Below are positions 1 through 8,871 of a DNA stretch of 35,116 nt, one piece after another. The translations under genes were made by a program, and so were the position numbers. This DNA comes from Caldovatus aquaticus. GTDB taxonomy: Bacteria > Pseudomonadota > Alphaproteobacteria > Acetobacterales > Acetobacteraceae. Below the pieces are notes generated by a model. That model had not been told where the DNA came from and ran no database searches. It saw only the letters and a program-made list of their open reading frames with translations. The stretch is from contig NZ_JAHZUY010000040.1 of assembly GCF_019458025.1 (NCBI RefSeq), positions 1 to 35,116 on the forward strand, given 5' to 3'. How positions within the stretch are numbered: the first letter of the stretch is position 1; every line of letters starts with the position of its first letter.

Positions 1-102
1 CGGCATGCGGGGAAGCGGTCTGGCGTGTGGCGCGGTTCTTCAACCTGTGGTGGATATACCCTTGCACGCGCCGACGTGATCGAGGCTGCACGGGGATTAA
101 CC

Positions 103-1950
103 GTGAATTCACGATTGGCCTCCGGACAGGCCGCATCGCCGCGACCGGCGACGACCGCCGCGGCGCGCGGCACGCGGCGGGCCGCCGGGCAGGTCCTCCT
201 GGCCGCCGATGCGGCGTGGCGGCTCGGCCCGCGGCCGGTGCTGCACTACGCCCTGCACCGCCTGCGCCTCGCCACCGGGCTGGCGCGGCGCGCCCTCGGC
301 GCGGCGGCCGCGCCCGCGGGCCCGTTCCTGCCGGGCCCGGCCCGTGTCCTTCCTGCCGCGCCCGCCCTTCCGGCAGCGCACGCGGCGCGCGTGCTCGCCG
401 CGGCCGCCGCGGCCGCCGCGCCGCGCGACTGGCACGGCCCCTTCCCGGCGGCGGCGCACGCGCTCGCGCTCGACCTGTTCGGTCCGGGCGACGTGCGGCC
501 GGTGTGGGAGCGCAGCCGCCTCGCCGCGCTGCCGCTGCTCGCCCAGGCGGCGCGGCTCGATCCCGCCGGGCCGCACCGCGACCGGGCGGAGGCGCTGCTC
601 GCCGACTGGGTGGCGCGCAACCCGCCCTGGCGCGGGCCGAACTGGGCCTGCGGGCAGGAGGCGGCGCTGCGCGTGCTGCACCTCGCGCTGGCCCTCGCGC
701 TGCTCGGCGCCGACCGCGAGCGCGCGGCGCTGCCGGACGGGCTGCGCGCGCTGCTCGCGCTGCACGCGCGGCGCATCGCCGCCACCGCCGCCTATGCCGA
801 GGCGCAGGACAACAACCATCCGGTCTCCGAGGCGGCCGGGCTGTTCGCCGCCGGCCTGCTGCTCGGCGATCCGGCGCTGGCGCGGCGCGGCGCGGCGCGG
901 CTCGCGGCGGCGGTGGCGCGGCTGGTCGCGCCCTGCGGCGCCTTCGCCCAGCCCTCGCCGGCCTATCACCGGCTGCTGCTCGACACCCTCGCCGTGGCGG
1001 AGTGGCTGCGCCGGCGCCACGGCGCGCCGGCCTTCGCCGATCCGTTCGCCGCGCGCGCCCGCGCCGCCGCGCTCTGGCTGCGCCGGGTGATGGAGCCGGC
1101 GACCGGCGCGCTGCCGCGCATCGGCCATGGCGACGATTCGGCGCTCGCCGACCTCTCGCTCTGCGGCCCCGCCGATGCGCGCGGCAGCGTCGCGCGCGCG
1201 CTCCGCCTGTTCGCGCCGGAGCAGGCGGCGGCGGACGGCGATCCCGGCTGCGCCTGGCTCGGCCTCGCCGCCGGCGCGGCGCGCCCGGCGCCGGACGAGG
1301 CGGCGCCGTGCTGGCGCTCCGCGGGCTGGCTCGTCCTCTCCTGCGCCGGCGCGCAGGCGCTGCTGCGCACCGGCCATCCGCTGCGCTTCCGCCCCGGCCA
1401 TGCCGACCTGCTGCACCTCGAGCTGCGCGACGGTCCGCTCGCGCTGCTGCGCGACGGCGGCAGCGGCGCCTACAACCCGCCCGCGGAGCACGCCTGGTGG
1501 CACGCCCACTTCACCGGCACCGCCGCGCACAACACCCTGACCTTCGACGGCGAGGACCAGATGCCGCGCGCCGGCCGCTTCCTCTTCGCCCGCTGGCCGC
1601 GCACCGAGGCCCTGCCCGCCGGCGCCGCCTACACCGATCACCGCGGCCGCCGCCATGCCCGCACCCTCGCCGTCGAGGGCCGCACCTGGCGGATCGAGGA
1701 CCGCGTCGCCGGCCCCTTCCGTGAAATCGTCGTTCGCTGGCGCCTCGCGCCGGGCGACTGGACGCCGGCCCCGGACGGCGTGCGCGGCCCGCTCGCGCAG
1801 CTCTCCGCGCGCGCGGACGCGCCGCTGGAGGCCGCGCTCGTCCAGGGCTGGGAGAGCCCCGCCTACGGGGTCGTCGGCCCCGCGCCGGTGCTCGAGCTGC
1901 GCGCCCGTGCGCCCGTTTCACGGATCTTGACGGTGCTGCGCCTGCCCTGA
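103..1950 (+). CDS. Heparinase II/III family protein
   Basis: A protein of about 615 residues with the layout of the heparinase II/III superfamily: an N-terminal helical (alpha/alpha-toroid) part and a C-terminal beta-sandwich part. Visible family motifs are DNNH (N237, N238, H239), SPAYH (Y288, H289) and, in the C-terminal half, GHADLLHLELRDG followed by HFTGTAAHNTLTFDGEDQ. Family members are polysaccharide lyases; bacterial ones in exopolysaccharide loci are thought to trim or degrade the polymer. No clear signal peptide is seen. The start is uncertain: GTG 103 has a weak GGGGAT upstream, while GTG 76 and GTG 25 are in-frame alternatives. It is followed by the Wzz-like gene, so a role in the neighbouring polysaccharide pathway is inferred. 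Substrate cannot be read from the sequence. Confidence 0.85.
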   Translation: MNSRLASGQAASPRPATTAAARGTRRAAGQVLLAADAAWRLGPRPVLHYALHRLRLATGLARRALGAAAAPAGPFLPGPARVLPAAPALPAAHAARVLAAAAAAAAPRDWHGPFPAAAHALALDLFGPGDVRPVWERSRLAALPLLAQAARLDPAGPHRDRAEALLADWVARNPPWRGPNWACGQEAALRVLHLALALALLGADRERAALPDGLRALLALHARRIAATAAYAEAQDNNHPVSEAAGLFAAGLLLGDPALARRGAARLAAAVARLVAPCGAFAQPSPAYHRLLLDTLAVAEWLRRRHGAPAFADPFAARARAAALWLRRVMEPATGALPRIGHGDDSALADLSLCGPADARGSVARALRLFAPEQAAADGDPGCAWLGLAAGAARPAPDEAAPCWRSAGWLVLSCAGAQALLRTGHPLRFRPGHADLLHLELRDGPLALLRDGGSGAYNPPAEHAWWHAHFTGTAAHNTLTFDGEDQMPRAGRFLFARWPRTEALPAGAAYTDHRGRRHARTLAVEGRTWRIEDRVAGPFREIVVRWRLAPGDWTPAPDGVRGPLAQLSARADAPLEAALVQGWESPAYGVVGPAPVLELRARAPVSRILTVLRLP

Positions 1951-2010
1951 CGCCCGCCTTGCCACTCACGCCGGCGTGAAGCAGCGTGGCGCGGGACGGG
2001 GCAAGGAGGC

Positions 2011-3021
2011 ATGCCGCTCGAACTCCTCCTGCGGGCGGTCTGGCGGATGCGGCGCGGCGTGGCGCTGGCGACGCTCGCGCTGTGGCTCGCCGGCGGGACG
2101 CTGATCCTCGCCTGGCCGCGCCGCTACCTCGCCGAGGCGGTGGTGGCGCCGGCCGAGACGACGGCGATCGCCGTCTCGACGCTGCTCGCCCCCATGCCCT
2201 TCCCCGCGGGCGGCCTGCTCGACCCGCGGCCGACCGGCAATTTCGCCGTCTATCTCGGCGCGCTGCGCTCGGCCGAGGCGGCGCGGATGCTGGCGCAAGA
2301 GACCGGCCTGCTCGCCCACCTCACCGCTGAGCGCGCCTCCGGCCCGCCGGGGTGGCTGCGCCGGGCGCTCGGGCTGCGGATCGAGGCCGATCTCGACGAC
2401 CTGCAGACCTGGCTCGAGCACAACCTCGCCGTGACGCAAAGCCTCGTCTCGATCACCTGGTCGGTCACGCTGGCGCATCCCGACCGCGCCGCCGCGCTCG
2501 ATGCGCTGCAGCGCCTGCACGCCTTCGCCGAGGCCAAGGTGCGCGCCGACCTCGCCGAGGTGGCGCGGCGGCGCATCGCGGCGCTCGAGCGCCGCCTGGC
2601 CGAGGAGCGCGACCTGTTCCTGCGCCAGAGCCTCTACGACCTGCTCGCCCAGCAGCAGCGCGCGGCGCTGCTGGTGGCGGCGGACGAGGCGGTGGCGGCG
2701 CGGCTGGTCTCCGCCCCCGCGGTCGAGATCCGCCCCTCGCTGCCGAACCGCCCGCTGCTGCTCGCCCTGCTCGCCCTCGCGGCGCCGCTGGCGGTGCTCG
2801 GGGCGGCGGCGTGCCTCGCCCTGCTGCGCGGCGCCGCCGCCCTCGCGCCGCGCGGCGCCCTCGCCGGGCCGAACTGGTGGCTCGGCCCGTTCGAGGCGCC
2901 CGGGCGGTGGGACCTTTCGCATCCGGAAAGCGCGCCGCAGCCGGCCGCCGCGTCGCTGCCGTCCGGCGCCGACCGGCGGCCGGTGCGCCCGCAGGACGCG
3001 GACGGGCCCGGCCGTGGCTGA
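2011..3021 (+). CDS. Wzz/chain-length determinant-type polysaccharide co-polymerase
   Basis: A 336-residue inner-membrane protein with the polysaccharide co-polymerase topology: a transmembrane helix near residues 16-35, a long helical periplasmic region rich in Leu, Ala, Glu and Arg, and a second transmembrane helix near 248-273. The second helix is preceded by a Pro-containing segment (RPSLPNRP), as usual in Wzz/GumC proteins. Proteins of this class set polymer length and help couple polymerisation to export. It lacks a C-terminal tyrosine-kinase domain, so it resembles Wzz or a kinase-less GumC rather than a full Wzc. The ATG at 2011 has AAGGAGG only one base upstream, which is unusually close; ATG 2047 is an in-frame alternative but would clip the first helix. 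It lies between the heparinase-like gene and the O-antigen ligase-like gene. Confidence 0.8.
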   Translation: MPLELLLRAVWRMRRGVALATLALWLAGGTLILAWPRRYLAEAVVAPAETTAIAVSTLLAPMPFPAGGLLDPRPTGNFAVYLGALRSAEAARMLAQETGLLAHLTAERASGPPGWLRRALGLRIEADLDDLQTWLEHNLAVTQSLVSITWSVTLAHPDRAAALDALQRLHAFAEAKVRADLAEVARRRIAALERRLAEERDLFLRQSLYDLLAQQQRAALLVAADEAVAARLVSAPAVEIRPSLPNRPLLLALLALAAPLAVLGAAACLALLRGAAALAPRGALAGPNWWLGPFEAPGRWDLSHPESAPQPAAASLPSGADRRPVRPQDADGPGRG

Positions 3022-3096
3022 GGCCGCGCAGGGCCGGCACCGGGCGGCCGCAGGCCCGTCGCCGCGGCGGCCGCGCGCAGGGGCGCGCGGAAGGCG

Positions 3097-4437
3097 ATGA
3101 TTCCGCCGGCGCCGGCGCGGGTGACGCATCCCGCCACGGCCCGGGCCGCGCCCCTGCCCGCGGTCGCGCCCGTCGCCGCGCTGGCCGGGACGGCGGGAGC
3201 GGTGCTGCACTTCGCCGGGGCCCTGAAGTCCACGCCGCCCGGCGCGGCACTGCCCTTCGACCTGACCCTCGCCGCCCTCGCCCTCCTGGCGCCGCTGCTC
3301 GCGCTGCTGCTCTGCGCCGCCGGGGCGCGCCACTGGCGCGTCCGGCCGGGGATCGGCCCGCCGCTCGCCGCGGCGGCGGGGCTCTGGCTGTGGCTGGTGC
3401 TGGCCGGGGTCTGGTCGCGGTCCGCGGAGATCCTCGCCGCCAAGCTGCCGGAGGCGGTGCTGCTCGGCCCGGCGATGCTGCTCGCCGGGATCGTCCTCGG
3501 CGCCGAGCCGCGCGCGCGGCGGGCCTTCTGCGCCGCCACCCTGGCGATCGGCGTGTTCGCCGCGGCCGCGATCGCCTGGGGCCTGGCGACCGGGCGGGTG
3601 GTGCTTGGCGGCCTCCCGGCCTTGACGCCGCCGGACCAGGTTCGGGTGCAGTACCAGGTCGCCGGCCTCGCGATCGCCTCCGCCGCCGGGCTCGCCGGCG
3701 TCCACGCCGCCGAGGCGCGGCTGCGCCGGCGCCCGGTTGCGGGCGCGCTGTGGTGCGCCGCGCTCGCCGCCCTCGCCTTTGCCGCTCTGCTGCCGGGCGG
3801 GCGGGCGGCGCTGCTCGGCCTCGGCCTCGTCGCGGCGCTGGCGCCGGCGCTGCGGCTCTGGCGCGGCGGCCGGGCGCTCGGCGCCCTGGCCTGGGTGCTG
3901 CTGGCGCTCCTCCTCGGCCTCGGCGGGCTCGGCTTGGCGCTCGCCGATCCGTCGCGCGCGGCGGGGCTGCGCACGCTCGAGCGTCTGGCCGATCCCGACA
4001 TCGCCGAATCCTCCGGCCGGGGGCCGCTCTGGGCCGAGGCGCTGCGGCGGGCGGGCGAGGGGGTGCCCGTCGGCCTCGGCACCGGGAGCTTTCCGATCGC
4101 CGCCGGCTTCGGCGAGCGGCGCGGCCTCTACCCGCACAACCACCTGCTCGAGGCGCTGGTCGAAGGCGGGCTGCCGGGCGTCGCGCTCTGGCTGCTGGCC
4201 TTCGGCGGCGCGGGCGGCGCGGCCCTGGCAGGCGGGGCGGCGCCGGAGCGGCTGGCGCGGATCGCCGCCCTGGCGCTGCCGGTGGCGCTGGCGGTGCTGG
4301 TCTCGACCGACCTCGGCAACCGGATGGCGTGGTTCGCCCTCGGCCTGGCGCTGAGCCTCGGCGTGGAGGCGCCGCGGCCGGCGCCGGCCGTCCCGCCCGC
4401 GCCGGGTGCCGCCCGGCCGCGCGATGCAGATGTATGA
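3097..4437 (+). CDS. O-antigen ligase / Wzy-type polymerase family membrane protein
   Basis: A 446-residue, strongly hydrophobic protein with about ten predicted membrane spans. It carries the Wzy_C/O-antigen ligase signature: an Arg-containing loop (GGRAALLGLG), then a large periplasmic loop with GTGSFP and the motif YPHNHLLEALVEGGLPG, where the PHN-H-x4-E pattern is the family hallmark. Members either polymerise lipid-linked repeat units or ligate polymer to an acceptor; these two cannot be told apart from sequence alone. Next to a Wzz-like protein and an initiating transferase, polymerase is the more likely role. Its end overlaps the start of the next gene by 14 bases, suggesting translational coupling. 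Confidence 0.82.
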   Translation: MIPPAPARVTHPATARAAPLPAVAPVAALAGTAGAVLHFAGALKSTPPGAALPFDLTLAALALLAPLLALLLCAAGARHWRVRPGIGPPLAAAAGLWLWLVLAGVWSRSAEILAAKLPEAVLLGPAMLLAGIVLGAEPRARRAFCAATLAIGVFAAAAIAWGLATGRVVLGGLPALTPPDQVRVQYQVAGLAIASAAGLAGVHAAEARLRRRPVAGALWCAALAALAFAALLPGGRAALLGLGLVAALAPALRLWRGGRALGALAWVLLALLLGLGGLGLALADPSRAAGLRTLERLADPDIAESSGRGPLWAEALRRAGEGVPVGLGTGSFPIAAGFGERRGLYPHNHLLEALVEGGLPGVALWLLAFGGAGGAALAGGAAPERLARIAALALPVALAVLVSTDLGNRMAWFALGLALSLGVEAPRPAPAVPPAPGAARPRDADV

Positions 4438-5041
4438 GCGCTGGGGCAAGCGGGCGCTGGACGTGGCCGGCGCGGCGCTGCTGCTGGCGCTGCTTGCGCC
4501 GCTCTTGGCGCTGGCGGCGCTCGCGGTGCGCCTCGCGCTCGGCCCGCCGGTGCTGTTCCGCCAGGTGCGCGCGGGACGGGGCGGCGCGCCCTTCACGCTG
4601 CTCAAGCTGCGCAGCATGCGCGCCGGGCCGGGCACGGACGCGGAGCGGCTGACGCCGCTCGGGCGCTTCCTGCGCGCGGCGGCGCTCGACGAGATCCCGC
4701 AGCTCGTCAACGTGCTGCGCGGCGAGATGTCGCTGGTCGGGCCGCGGCCGCTGCCGCCGGACTACACGCCGCTCTACACGCCGCGCCAGGCGCTGCGCCT
4801 CGCGGTCCGGCCGGGCCTTGCCGGGCTCGCCCAGGCGGCCGGGCGCAATGCGGTGCCCTGGGAGGAGCGGCTGGAGCTCGACGCGCGCTACGCCAGCGCG
4901 CCGCCGCGCCTCGCGCGCGACCTGCGCCTCCTCCTCGCCTGCCTCGGCGTGGTGCTGCGCGGGCGCGGGGCGAGCGCGCCCGGCCACGCGACCATGCCGC
5001 GCTTCGCCGGCGGTGCGCCGGGCGCCGGCGAGCCGGGCTGA
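4424..5041 (+). CDS. Small monotopic phosphoglycosyl transferase (PglC/bacterial sugar transferase family)
   Basis: A 205-residue protein of the bacterial sugar transferase family, which moves a sugar-1-phosphate from a UDP-sugar to undecaprenyl phosphate to start repeat-unit assembly. Visible features are the N-terminal KRALDVAGA motif leading into a hydrophobic re-entrant helix (about residues 9-35), VLFRQVRAGRGG, FTLLKLRSM, the catalytic Asp-Glu pair D89-E90 in AALDEIPQLVNVL, and SLVGPRPLPPDY. The size matches the minimal PglC form without the extra N-terminal membrane domain of WbaP or WcaJ. ATG 4424 was chosen because family similarity begins at MYERWGKR; GTG 4406 is a slightly longer alternative. 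With the PglE-like and PglF-like enzymes nearby, a bacillosamine-type phosphosugar donor is plausible but unproven. Confidence 0.88.
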   Translation: MQMYERWGKRALDVAGAALLLALLAPLLALAALAVRLALGPPVLFRQVRAGRGGAPFTLLKLRSMRAGPGTDAERLTPLGRFLRAAALDEIPQLVNVLRGEMSLVGPRPLPPDYTPLYTPRQALRLAVRPGLAGLAQAAGRNAVPWEERLELDARYASAPPRLARDLRLLLACLGVVLRGRGASAPGHATMPRFAGGAPGAGEPG

Positions 5042-5087
5042 ATCCCGGGCCGGGCCCGGCGATCCTCCGTCAAATCCCGGTTGCCGA

Positions 5088-5112
5088 ACCATTAAATCAA
5101 CTTTTTGTGAGG
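5088..5112. promoter_or_regulatory. AT-rich island upstream of the aminotransferase gene
   Basis: A short AT-rich stretch, including ATTAAATCAA and CTTTTTGTGA, stands out against surrounding DNA of roughly 80% GC. It sits 60-85 bases before the chosen start of the aminotransferase gene. It could hold an internal promoter or regulator site of the polysaccharide locus. No convincing -35/-10 pair at standard spacing was found. Confidence 0.25.
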
Positions 5113-5172
5113 AATTGCCGCGGCCGCCGTGCCGCCCGGCGGGTAAAGCTGGGTCCGAGCTTCGGCACGGCC

Positions 5173-6468
5173 ATGACCCTGACCCGCGCGGCGCCGCAAC
5201 GTCCCGATTCCCTCCTGGCCCTGCGACTCCCGGAAACCGCCCGGCCCGGCGCCGACCGGGCGCCATCGCCGCCGCGGCCCTTCGCCCCCGTCGCGGTCGC
5301 GGCGGCGGAGCGGCCGGCGGGCGCCCCGACGCCCTTCCGCCTTCACCTCTCCCCGCCGCACCTCACCGGCGGCGAATTCGACATCCTGCGCCGCACCCTG
5401 GAGAGCGGCTGGGTGGCGCCCGCCGGCCCGGTGCCCGAGGCCTTCGAGGCGGCGATCGCCGCCGCCACCGGCTTCCCGCACGTGCTCGCCGTCGCCTCCG
5501 GCACCGCGGCGCTGCACCTCGCCTATCGCTGCCTCGGCGTCGGCCCGGGCGACGAGGTCTGGACCCAGACCCTGACCTTCGTCGCCACCATCGCCCCCGC
5601 GGTGCAGATGGGCGCCGTCCCGCGCTTCCTCGACGTCTCGCCGGAAAGCTGGACGCTCGACCCCGAGCTGCTCGCGCGCGAGCTGGCGGCGGCGGCGGCG
5701 CGCGGCAGGCTGCCGCGCGCCGTGGTCAGCGTCGGGCTCTACGGGCAGAGCTGCGACCTCGACGCCATCCTCGCCGTCTGCGACCGCTGGGGCGTGCCCG
5801 TGGTGAGCGACAGCGCCGAGACGCTCGGCGCCCTCTACCGCGGCCGGCACGCCGGGCGCGGCGCGCGCTTCGCCGCCTTCTCCTTCAACGGCAACAAGAT
5901 CGTCACCGCCGGCGGCGGCGGCGCGCTGTGCGCGGAGGAGCCGCTGCCGATCGCCCGCGCCCGCCACCTCGCCGCCCACGCCAAGGAGCCGGCGCCGCAC
6001 TACCAGCACGAGACCACCGGCTACTCCTACGGCCTCTCCTCCGTGCTCGCCGCCGTCGGGCTGGCGCAGATCGCGGTGCTGGCGGAGCGGGTCGCGGCGC
6101 GGCGCGCGATCTTCGCGCGCTACGCCGCCGCCTTCGCCGATCTGCCCGGCGTGACCATGATGCCCGAGCCGCCCTGGAGCCGCGGCACGCGCTGGCTCTC
6201 CGTGGCGCTGTTCGATCCGGGGGCCTTCGGCGCCGACCGCGAGGCGGTGCGCCACGCCCTCGCCGCCGCCGGCATCGAGAGCCGCCCGGTATGGAAGCCG
6301 CTGCACCTCCAGCCCGCCTTCCGCGACGCCCCGGCGGCGGGCGGCGCGGTCGCGGTGCGGCTGTTCGAGCGCGGCCTCTGCCTCCCCTCCGGCAGCGCCA
6401 TGACCGAGGAGGAGCAGGCGGTGGTGATCGAGGTGGTGCGGCGCTGCTGCCGCCGGCGCTTCGGCTGA
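5173..6468 (+). CDS. DegT/DnrJ/EryC1/StrS aminotransferase, PglE/EpsN-like
   Basis: A 431-residue PLP-dependent sugar aminotransferase. The recognisable core starts at FRLHLSPPHLTGGEFDILRR and continues with ESGWVAPAGPVPEAFE, SSGTAALHLA-type (here ASGTAALHLAYR), SVGLYGQSCDLDAI, SDSAETLGALY and SFNGNKIVTAGGGG. K242 in the last motif is the expected Schiff-base lysine. The LSPPH start and SFNGNKI motif resemble EpsN/PglE enzymes, which add an amino group at C4 of a UDP-4-keto-6-deoxy-hexosamine. The matching 4,6-dehydratase is encoded at 10312. The first roughly 55 residues are a low-complexity Pro/Ala/Arg extension, so the true start is uncertain; ATG 5173 was chosen and GTG 5107 is an in-frame alternative. 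Substrate assignment is inference. Confidence 0.88.
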   Translation: MTLTRAAPQRPDSLLALRLPETARPGADRAPSPPRPFAPVAVAAAERPAGAPTPFRLHLSPPHLTGGEFDILRRTLESGWVAPAGPVPEAFEAAIAAATGFPHVLAVASGTAALHLAYRCLGVGPGDEVWTQTLTFVATIAPAVQMGAVPRFLDVSPESWTLDPELLARELAAAAARGRLPRAVVSVGLYGQSCDLDAILAVCDRWGVPVVSDSAETLGALYRGRHAGRGARFAAFSFNGNKIVTAGGGGALCAEEPLPIARARHLAAHAKEPAPHYQHETTGYSYGLSSVLAAVGLAQIAVLAERVAARRAIFARYAAAFADLPGVTMMPEPPWSRGTRWLSVALFDPGAFGADREAVRHALAAAGIESRPVWKPLHLQPAFRDAPAAGGAVAVRLFERGLCLPSGSAMTEEEQAVVIEVVRRCCRRRFG

Positions 6469-6484
6469 GCGGCGCCAGGGGCCG

Positions 6485-7756
6485 ATGCGCGTCCTCTACC
6501 TGCACCAGCACTTCTCGCTGCCTGCCGGCGCCACCGCGACGCGCGCCTTCGCCATGGCGCGAGCGCTGCTGGCGCGCGGCCATGCGGTGACGCTCGCCTG
6601 CGGGCGCTACGCGGGCGCGACCACCGGGCTGGAGGCGCAGCCCTTCCAGCGCGGCCGCCGCAGCGGGCGCGTCGCCGGGCTCGACCTGGTCGAGTTCGCC
6701 ATCCCCTGCGGCAACGCCCAGGGGATCGCCGCGCGCAGCGCCGCCTTCCTGGCCTTCGCCGCCGCCGCCGCGCCGCTCGCCCTGCGCCGGACGTGGGACG
6801 TGGTGGTGGCGAGTTCGACCCCGCTCACCGTCGCCCTGCCGGCGCTGCTCGCCGCGCGGCTGCGCGGCACCCCCTTCGTGTTCGAGATCCGCGACCCCTG
6901 GCCCGAGCTGCCGCGCGCCCTCGGCGGCGTGCCGCGCCCGCTGCTCGCGGCGATGGAGCCGCTCGCCACCGCCGCCTGCCGCCGCGCCGCCGCCGTGGTG
7001 GCGCTCTCCGAGGGCATGGCGGAGACGGCGATCGCGCGCGGCGCCGACCCGGGGCGCGTCGCCGTGGTGCCGAACGGCTGCGACCTCGACCTGTTCGGCC
7101 CCCAGGTCGCGCCCTGGCGGCCGCCCGAGGCGGCGTCCTGGGAGGCGCTGGCGGTCTATGCCGGGGCGCACGGGCGCGCCAACGGGCTCGGCCAGCTCCT
7201 CGACGCCGCCGCCTGGCTCCGGGCGCAGGGCGCGCGGCGCCTGCGCCTGGTGCTGGTCGGCGAGGGGGCGGAGAAGCCGGCCCTGGTCGCGCGCGCGGCG
7301 CGCGAGGGGCTCGGCAACGTCACCTTCCTCGACCCGCTGCCCAAGACCCGGCTCGCTGCGCTGCTGGCGGGGAGCCAGATCGGCGTGCAGTGCCTCGCGC
7401 CGATCCCCGCCTTCGCCGAATGGACGGCGCCGAACAAGCTGATGGACTACCTCGCCGCCGGCCTGCCGGTGGTCTCCAACCTGCCGGGCCGCGCGGCGCG
7501 GCTGCTCGCGGAGGGGCCGTGCGGGGTCAGCGTGCCGCCCGGCGATGCGGCGGCGCTCGGCGCCGCCCTCGCCGCGCTGGCCGCCGACCCGGCACGGCGG
7601 CAATGTCTCGGCGCGGCGGCGCGGGCGCAGGCGGTGCGGCGCTGGGACCGGCGGCTGCTCGCCGAGCGGTTCTGCGCCGTGGTCGAGGCGGCCGCCCGCG
7701 CGCGCGGCACCACGGGCGAGGCGGCCGCGGTGCCGCGGCCCGGCACGGCCGGCTGA
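6485..7756 (+). CDS. Glycosyltransferase family 4 (WbuB-like)
   Basis: A 423-residue GT-B fold glycosyltransferase. The start MRVLYLHQHFSLP with TRAFAMARALLARGH is typical of the WbuB-like GT4 group. The central part has FVFEIRDPWPELP and AVVALSEGMAE, and the donor-site part has VPNGCDLDLFGP, VYAGAHGRANGL, LVGEGAEK and NKLMDYLAAGLPVVSN. It is cytoplasmic or peripheral to the inner membrane and would add one sugar to the lipid-linked repeat. The ATG has CAGGGG a few bases upstream. Its stop shares one base with the start of the next gene. The sugar transferred cannot be determined, though WbuB relatives use N-acetyl amino-sugar donors. Confidence 0.88.
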   Translation: MRVLYLHQHFSLPAGATATRAFAMARALLARGHAVTLACGRYAGATTGLEAQPFQRGRRSGRVAGLDLVEFAIPCGNAQGIAARSAAFLAFAAAAAPLALRRTWDVVVASSTPLTVALPALLAARLRGTPFVFEIRDPWPELPRALGGVPRPLLAAMEPLATAACRRAAAVVALSEGMAETAIARGADPGRVAVVPNGCDLDLFGPQVAPWRPPEAASWEALAVYAGAHGRANGLGQLLDAAAWLRAQGARRLRLVLVGEGAEKPALVARAAREGLGNVTFLDPLPKTRLAALLAGSQIGVQCLAPIPAFAEWTAPNKLMDYLAAGLPVVSNLPGRAARLLAEGPCGVSVPPGDAAALGAALAALAADPARRQCLGAAARAQAVRRWDRRLLAERFCAVVEAAARARGTTGEAAAVPRPGTAG

Positions 7757-8871
7757 TGGCGGCGGACGGCGGCCTGCCGGTGGTGCACCTGGTCGCGGCG
7801 GCGCGGCCGAACCTGCCCAAGCTCGCCGCGCTCTGGCACGCGCTGGCGGAAGGCCCGCCGGTCTGCGCGCCGCGCCTCGTGCACACCGGCCAGCACCACG
7901 ACCCGGCGATGTTCGGCGCGCATCTCGCCGATCTCGGCCTGCCGGCGCCGCACAGCGCGCTCGGCGTCGCGGGCGGCGGCGGCCATGCCGCGACCACCGG
8001 CCGCACCATGATCGCCTGCGAGGCCCTCTGGCGCGCCCGCCCGCCCGCGCTCGTCGTCGTCGCCGGCGACGTGGACGGCGCGCTCGCCGCCGCGCTCGCC
8101 GCGCGCAAGCTCGGCATCCCGGTGGCGCATCTCGAGGCCGGGCTGCGCTGCGGCGACCGCGCCATGCCGGAGGAGATCAACCGCCGCGCCATGGACGCGA
8201 TCTGCGACCTGCTGTGGGCCCCCGACGCCGCCACCGCCGCGCGCCTGCGCGCCGAGGGCCATCCGCCGGAGGCGGTGCGCGCGGTCGGCAACGCCATGAT
8301 CGACACCCTGCGGCGCGCGCTGCCCGCGGCATGTGCGCGGCCGCTGCCGGAGGGGCTCGCGCCCGGCGGCTATGGCGTCGTCACCCTGCACCGCCCGGCC
8401 AACGTGGACGCGCCGGCACCGCTCGGGCGGCTGCTCGCGGCGCTGGCCGAGGCGGCGCGGCGCCTGCCGCTGGTCTGGCCGCTGCATCCGCGCACGCGGG
8501 CGCGGCTCGCCGCGTTCGGCCTCGTCCTGCCGCCGGGGGTGCGGGCGCTGCCGCCGCTCGGCTATCTCGACTTCCTCGGGCTGCTCGCGCGCGCCCGCCT
8601 GGTCGCGACCGACAGCGGGGGGGTGCAGGAGGAGGCGACCGGGCTCGACCTGCCCTGCCTGACGCTGCGCCCCTCGACCGAGCGGCCGGTGACGCTCGAG
8701 GCCGGCTCCAATCGGCTCGTCGCGCCGGAGGGGCTGGCGGAGGCGGTGGCGCGCGTGCTCGCCGGCGACTGGCCGCGCGCGGCGCCGATCCCGCTCTGGG
8801 ACGGGCGGGCGGGGGCGCGGATGCGGGCGCATCTCGGCGCGTTCCTCGGCACCGCGCGGGCGGCGGCATGA
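7756..8871 (+). CDS. wecB: Non-hydrolysing UDP-N-acetylglucosamine 2-epimerase
   Basis: A 371-residue member of the WecB/WbpI family, which interconverts UDP-GlcNAc-type sugars and their C2 (manno) epimers. Evidence is the N-terminal ARPNLPKLAALW (the GARPN-x-x-K variant), HTGQHHDPAMF, VAGDVDGALAAAL, HLEAGLRCGDRAMPEEINRR, VTLHRPANVD, and the donor-site TDSGGVQEEATGL followed by RPSTERPVTLEAGSN. Family length is normal. The start overlaps the previous stop (TGATG) and the stop overlaps the next start (ATGA), so the three genes are probably translationally coupled. With the WbpA-like and WbpE-like genes downstream it may act as WbpI on a diacetamido-uronic acid, or as WecB making UDP-ManNAc. 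The symbol is given at family level only. Confidence 0.9.
   Translation: MAADGGLPVVHLVAAARPNLPKLAALWHALAEGPPVCAPRLVHTGQHHDPAMFGAHLADLGLPAPHSALGVAGGGGHAATTGRTMIACEALWRARPPALVVVAGDVDGALAAALAARKLGIPVAHLEAGLRCGDRAMPEEINRRAMDAICDLLWAPDAATAARLRAEGHPPEAVRAVGNAMIDTLRRALPAACARPLPEGLAPGGYGVVTLHRPANVDAPAPLGRLLAALAEAARRLPLVWPLHPRTRARLAAFGLVLPPGVRALPPLGYLDFLGLLARARLVATDSGGVQEEATGLDLPCLTLRPSTERPVTLEAGSNRLVAPEGLAEAVARVLAGDWPRAAPIPLWDGRAGARMRAHLGAFLGTARAAA

Noticed and set aside
5101-5107. T run (CTTTTTG) after the sugar transferase gene as an intrinsic terminator
   Set aside because: No stable stem directly precedes the T run, and the next gene of the locus continues in the same direction.
5107-5172. Upstream GTG start for the PglE-like aminotransferase
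   Set aside because: It would add a 22-residue Arg-rich segment unlike family members; the downstream ATG at 5173 was preferred, though neither has a strong ribosome site.
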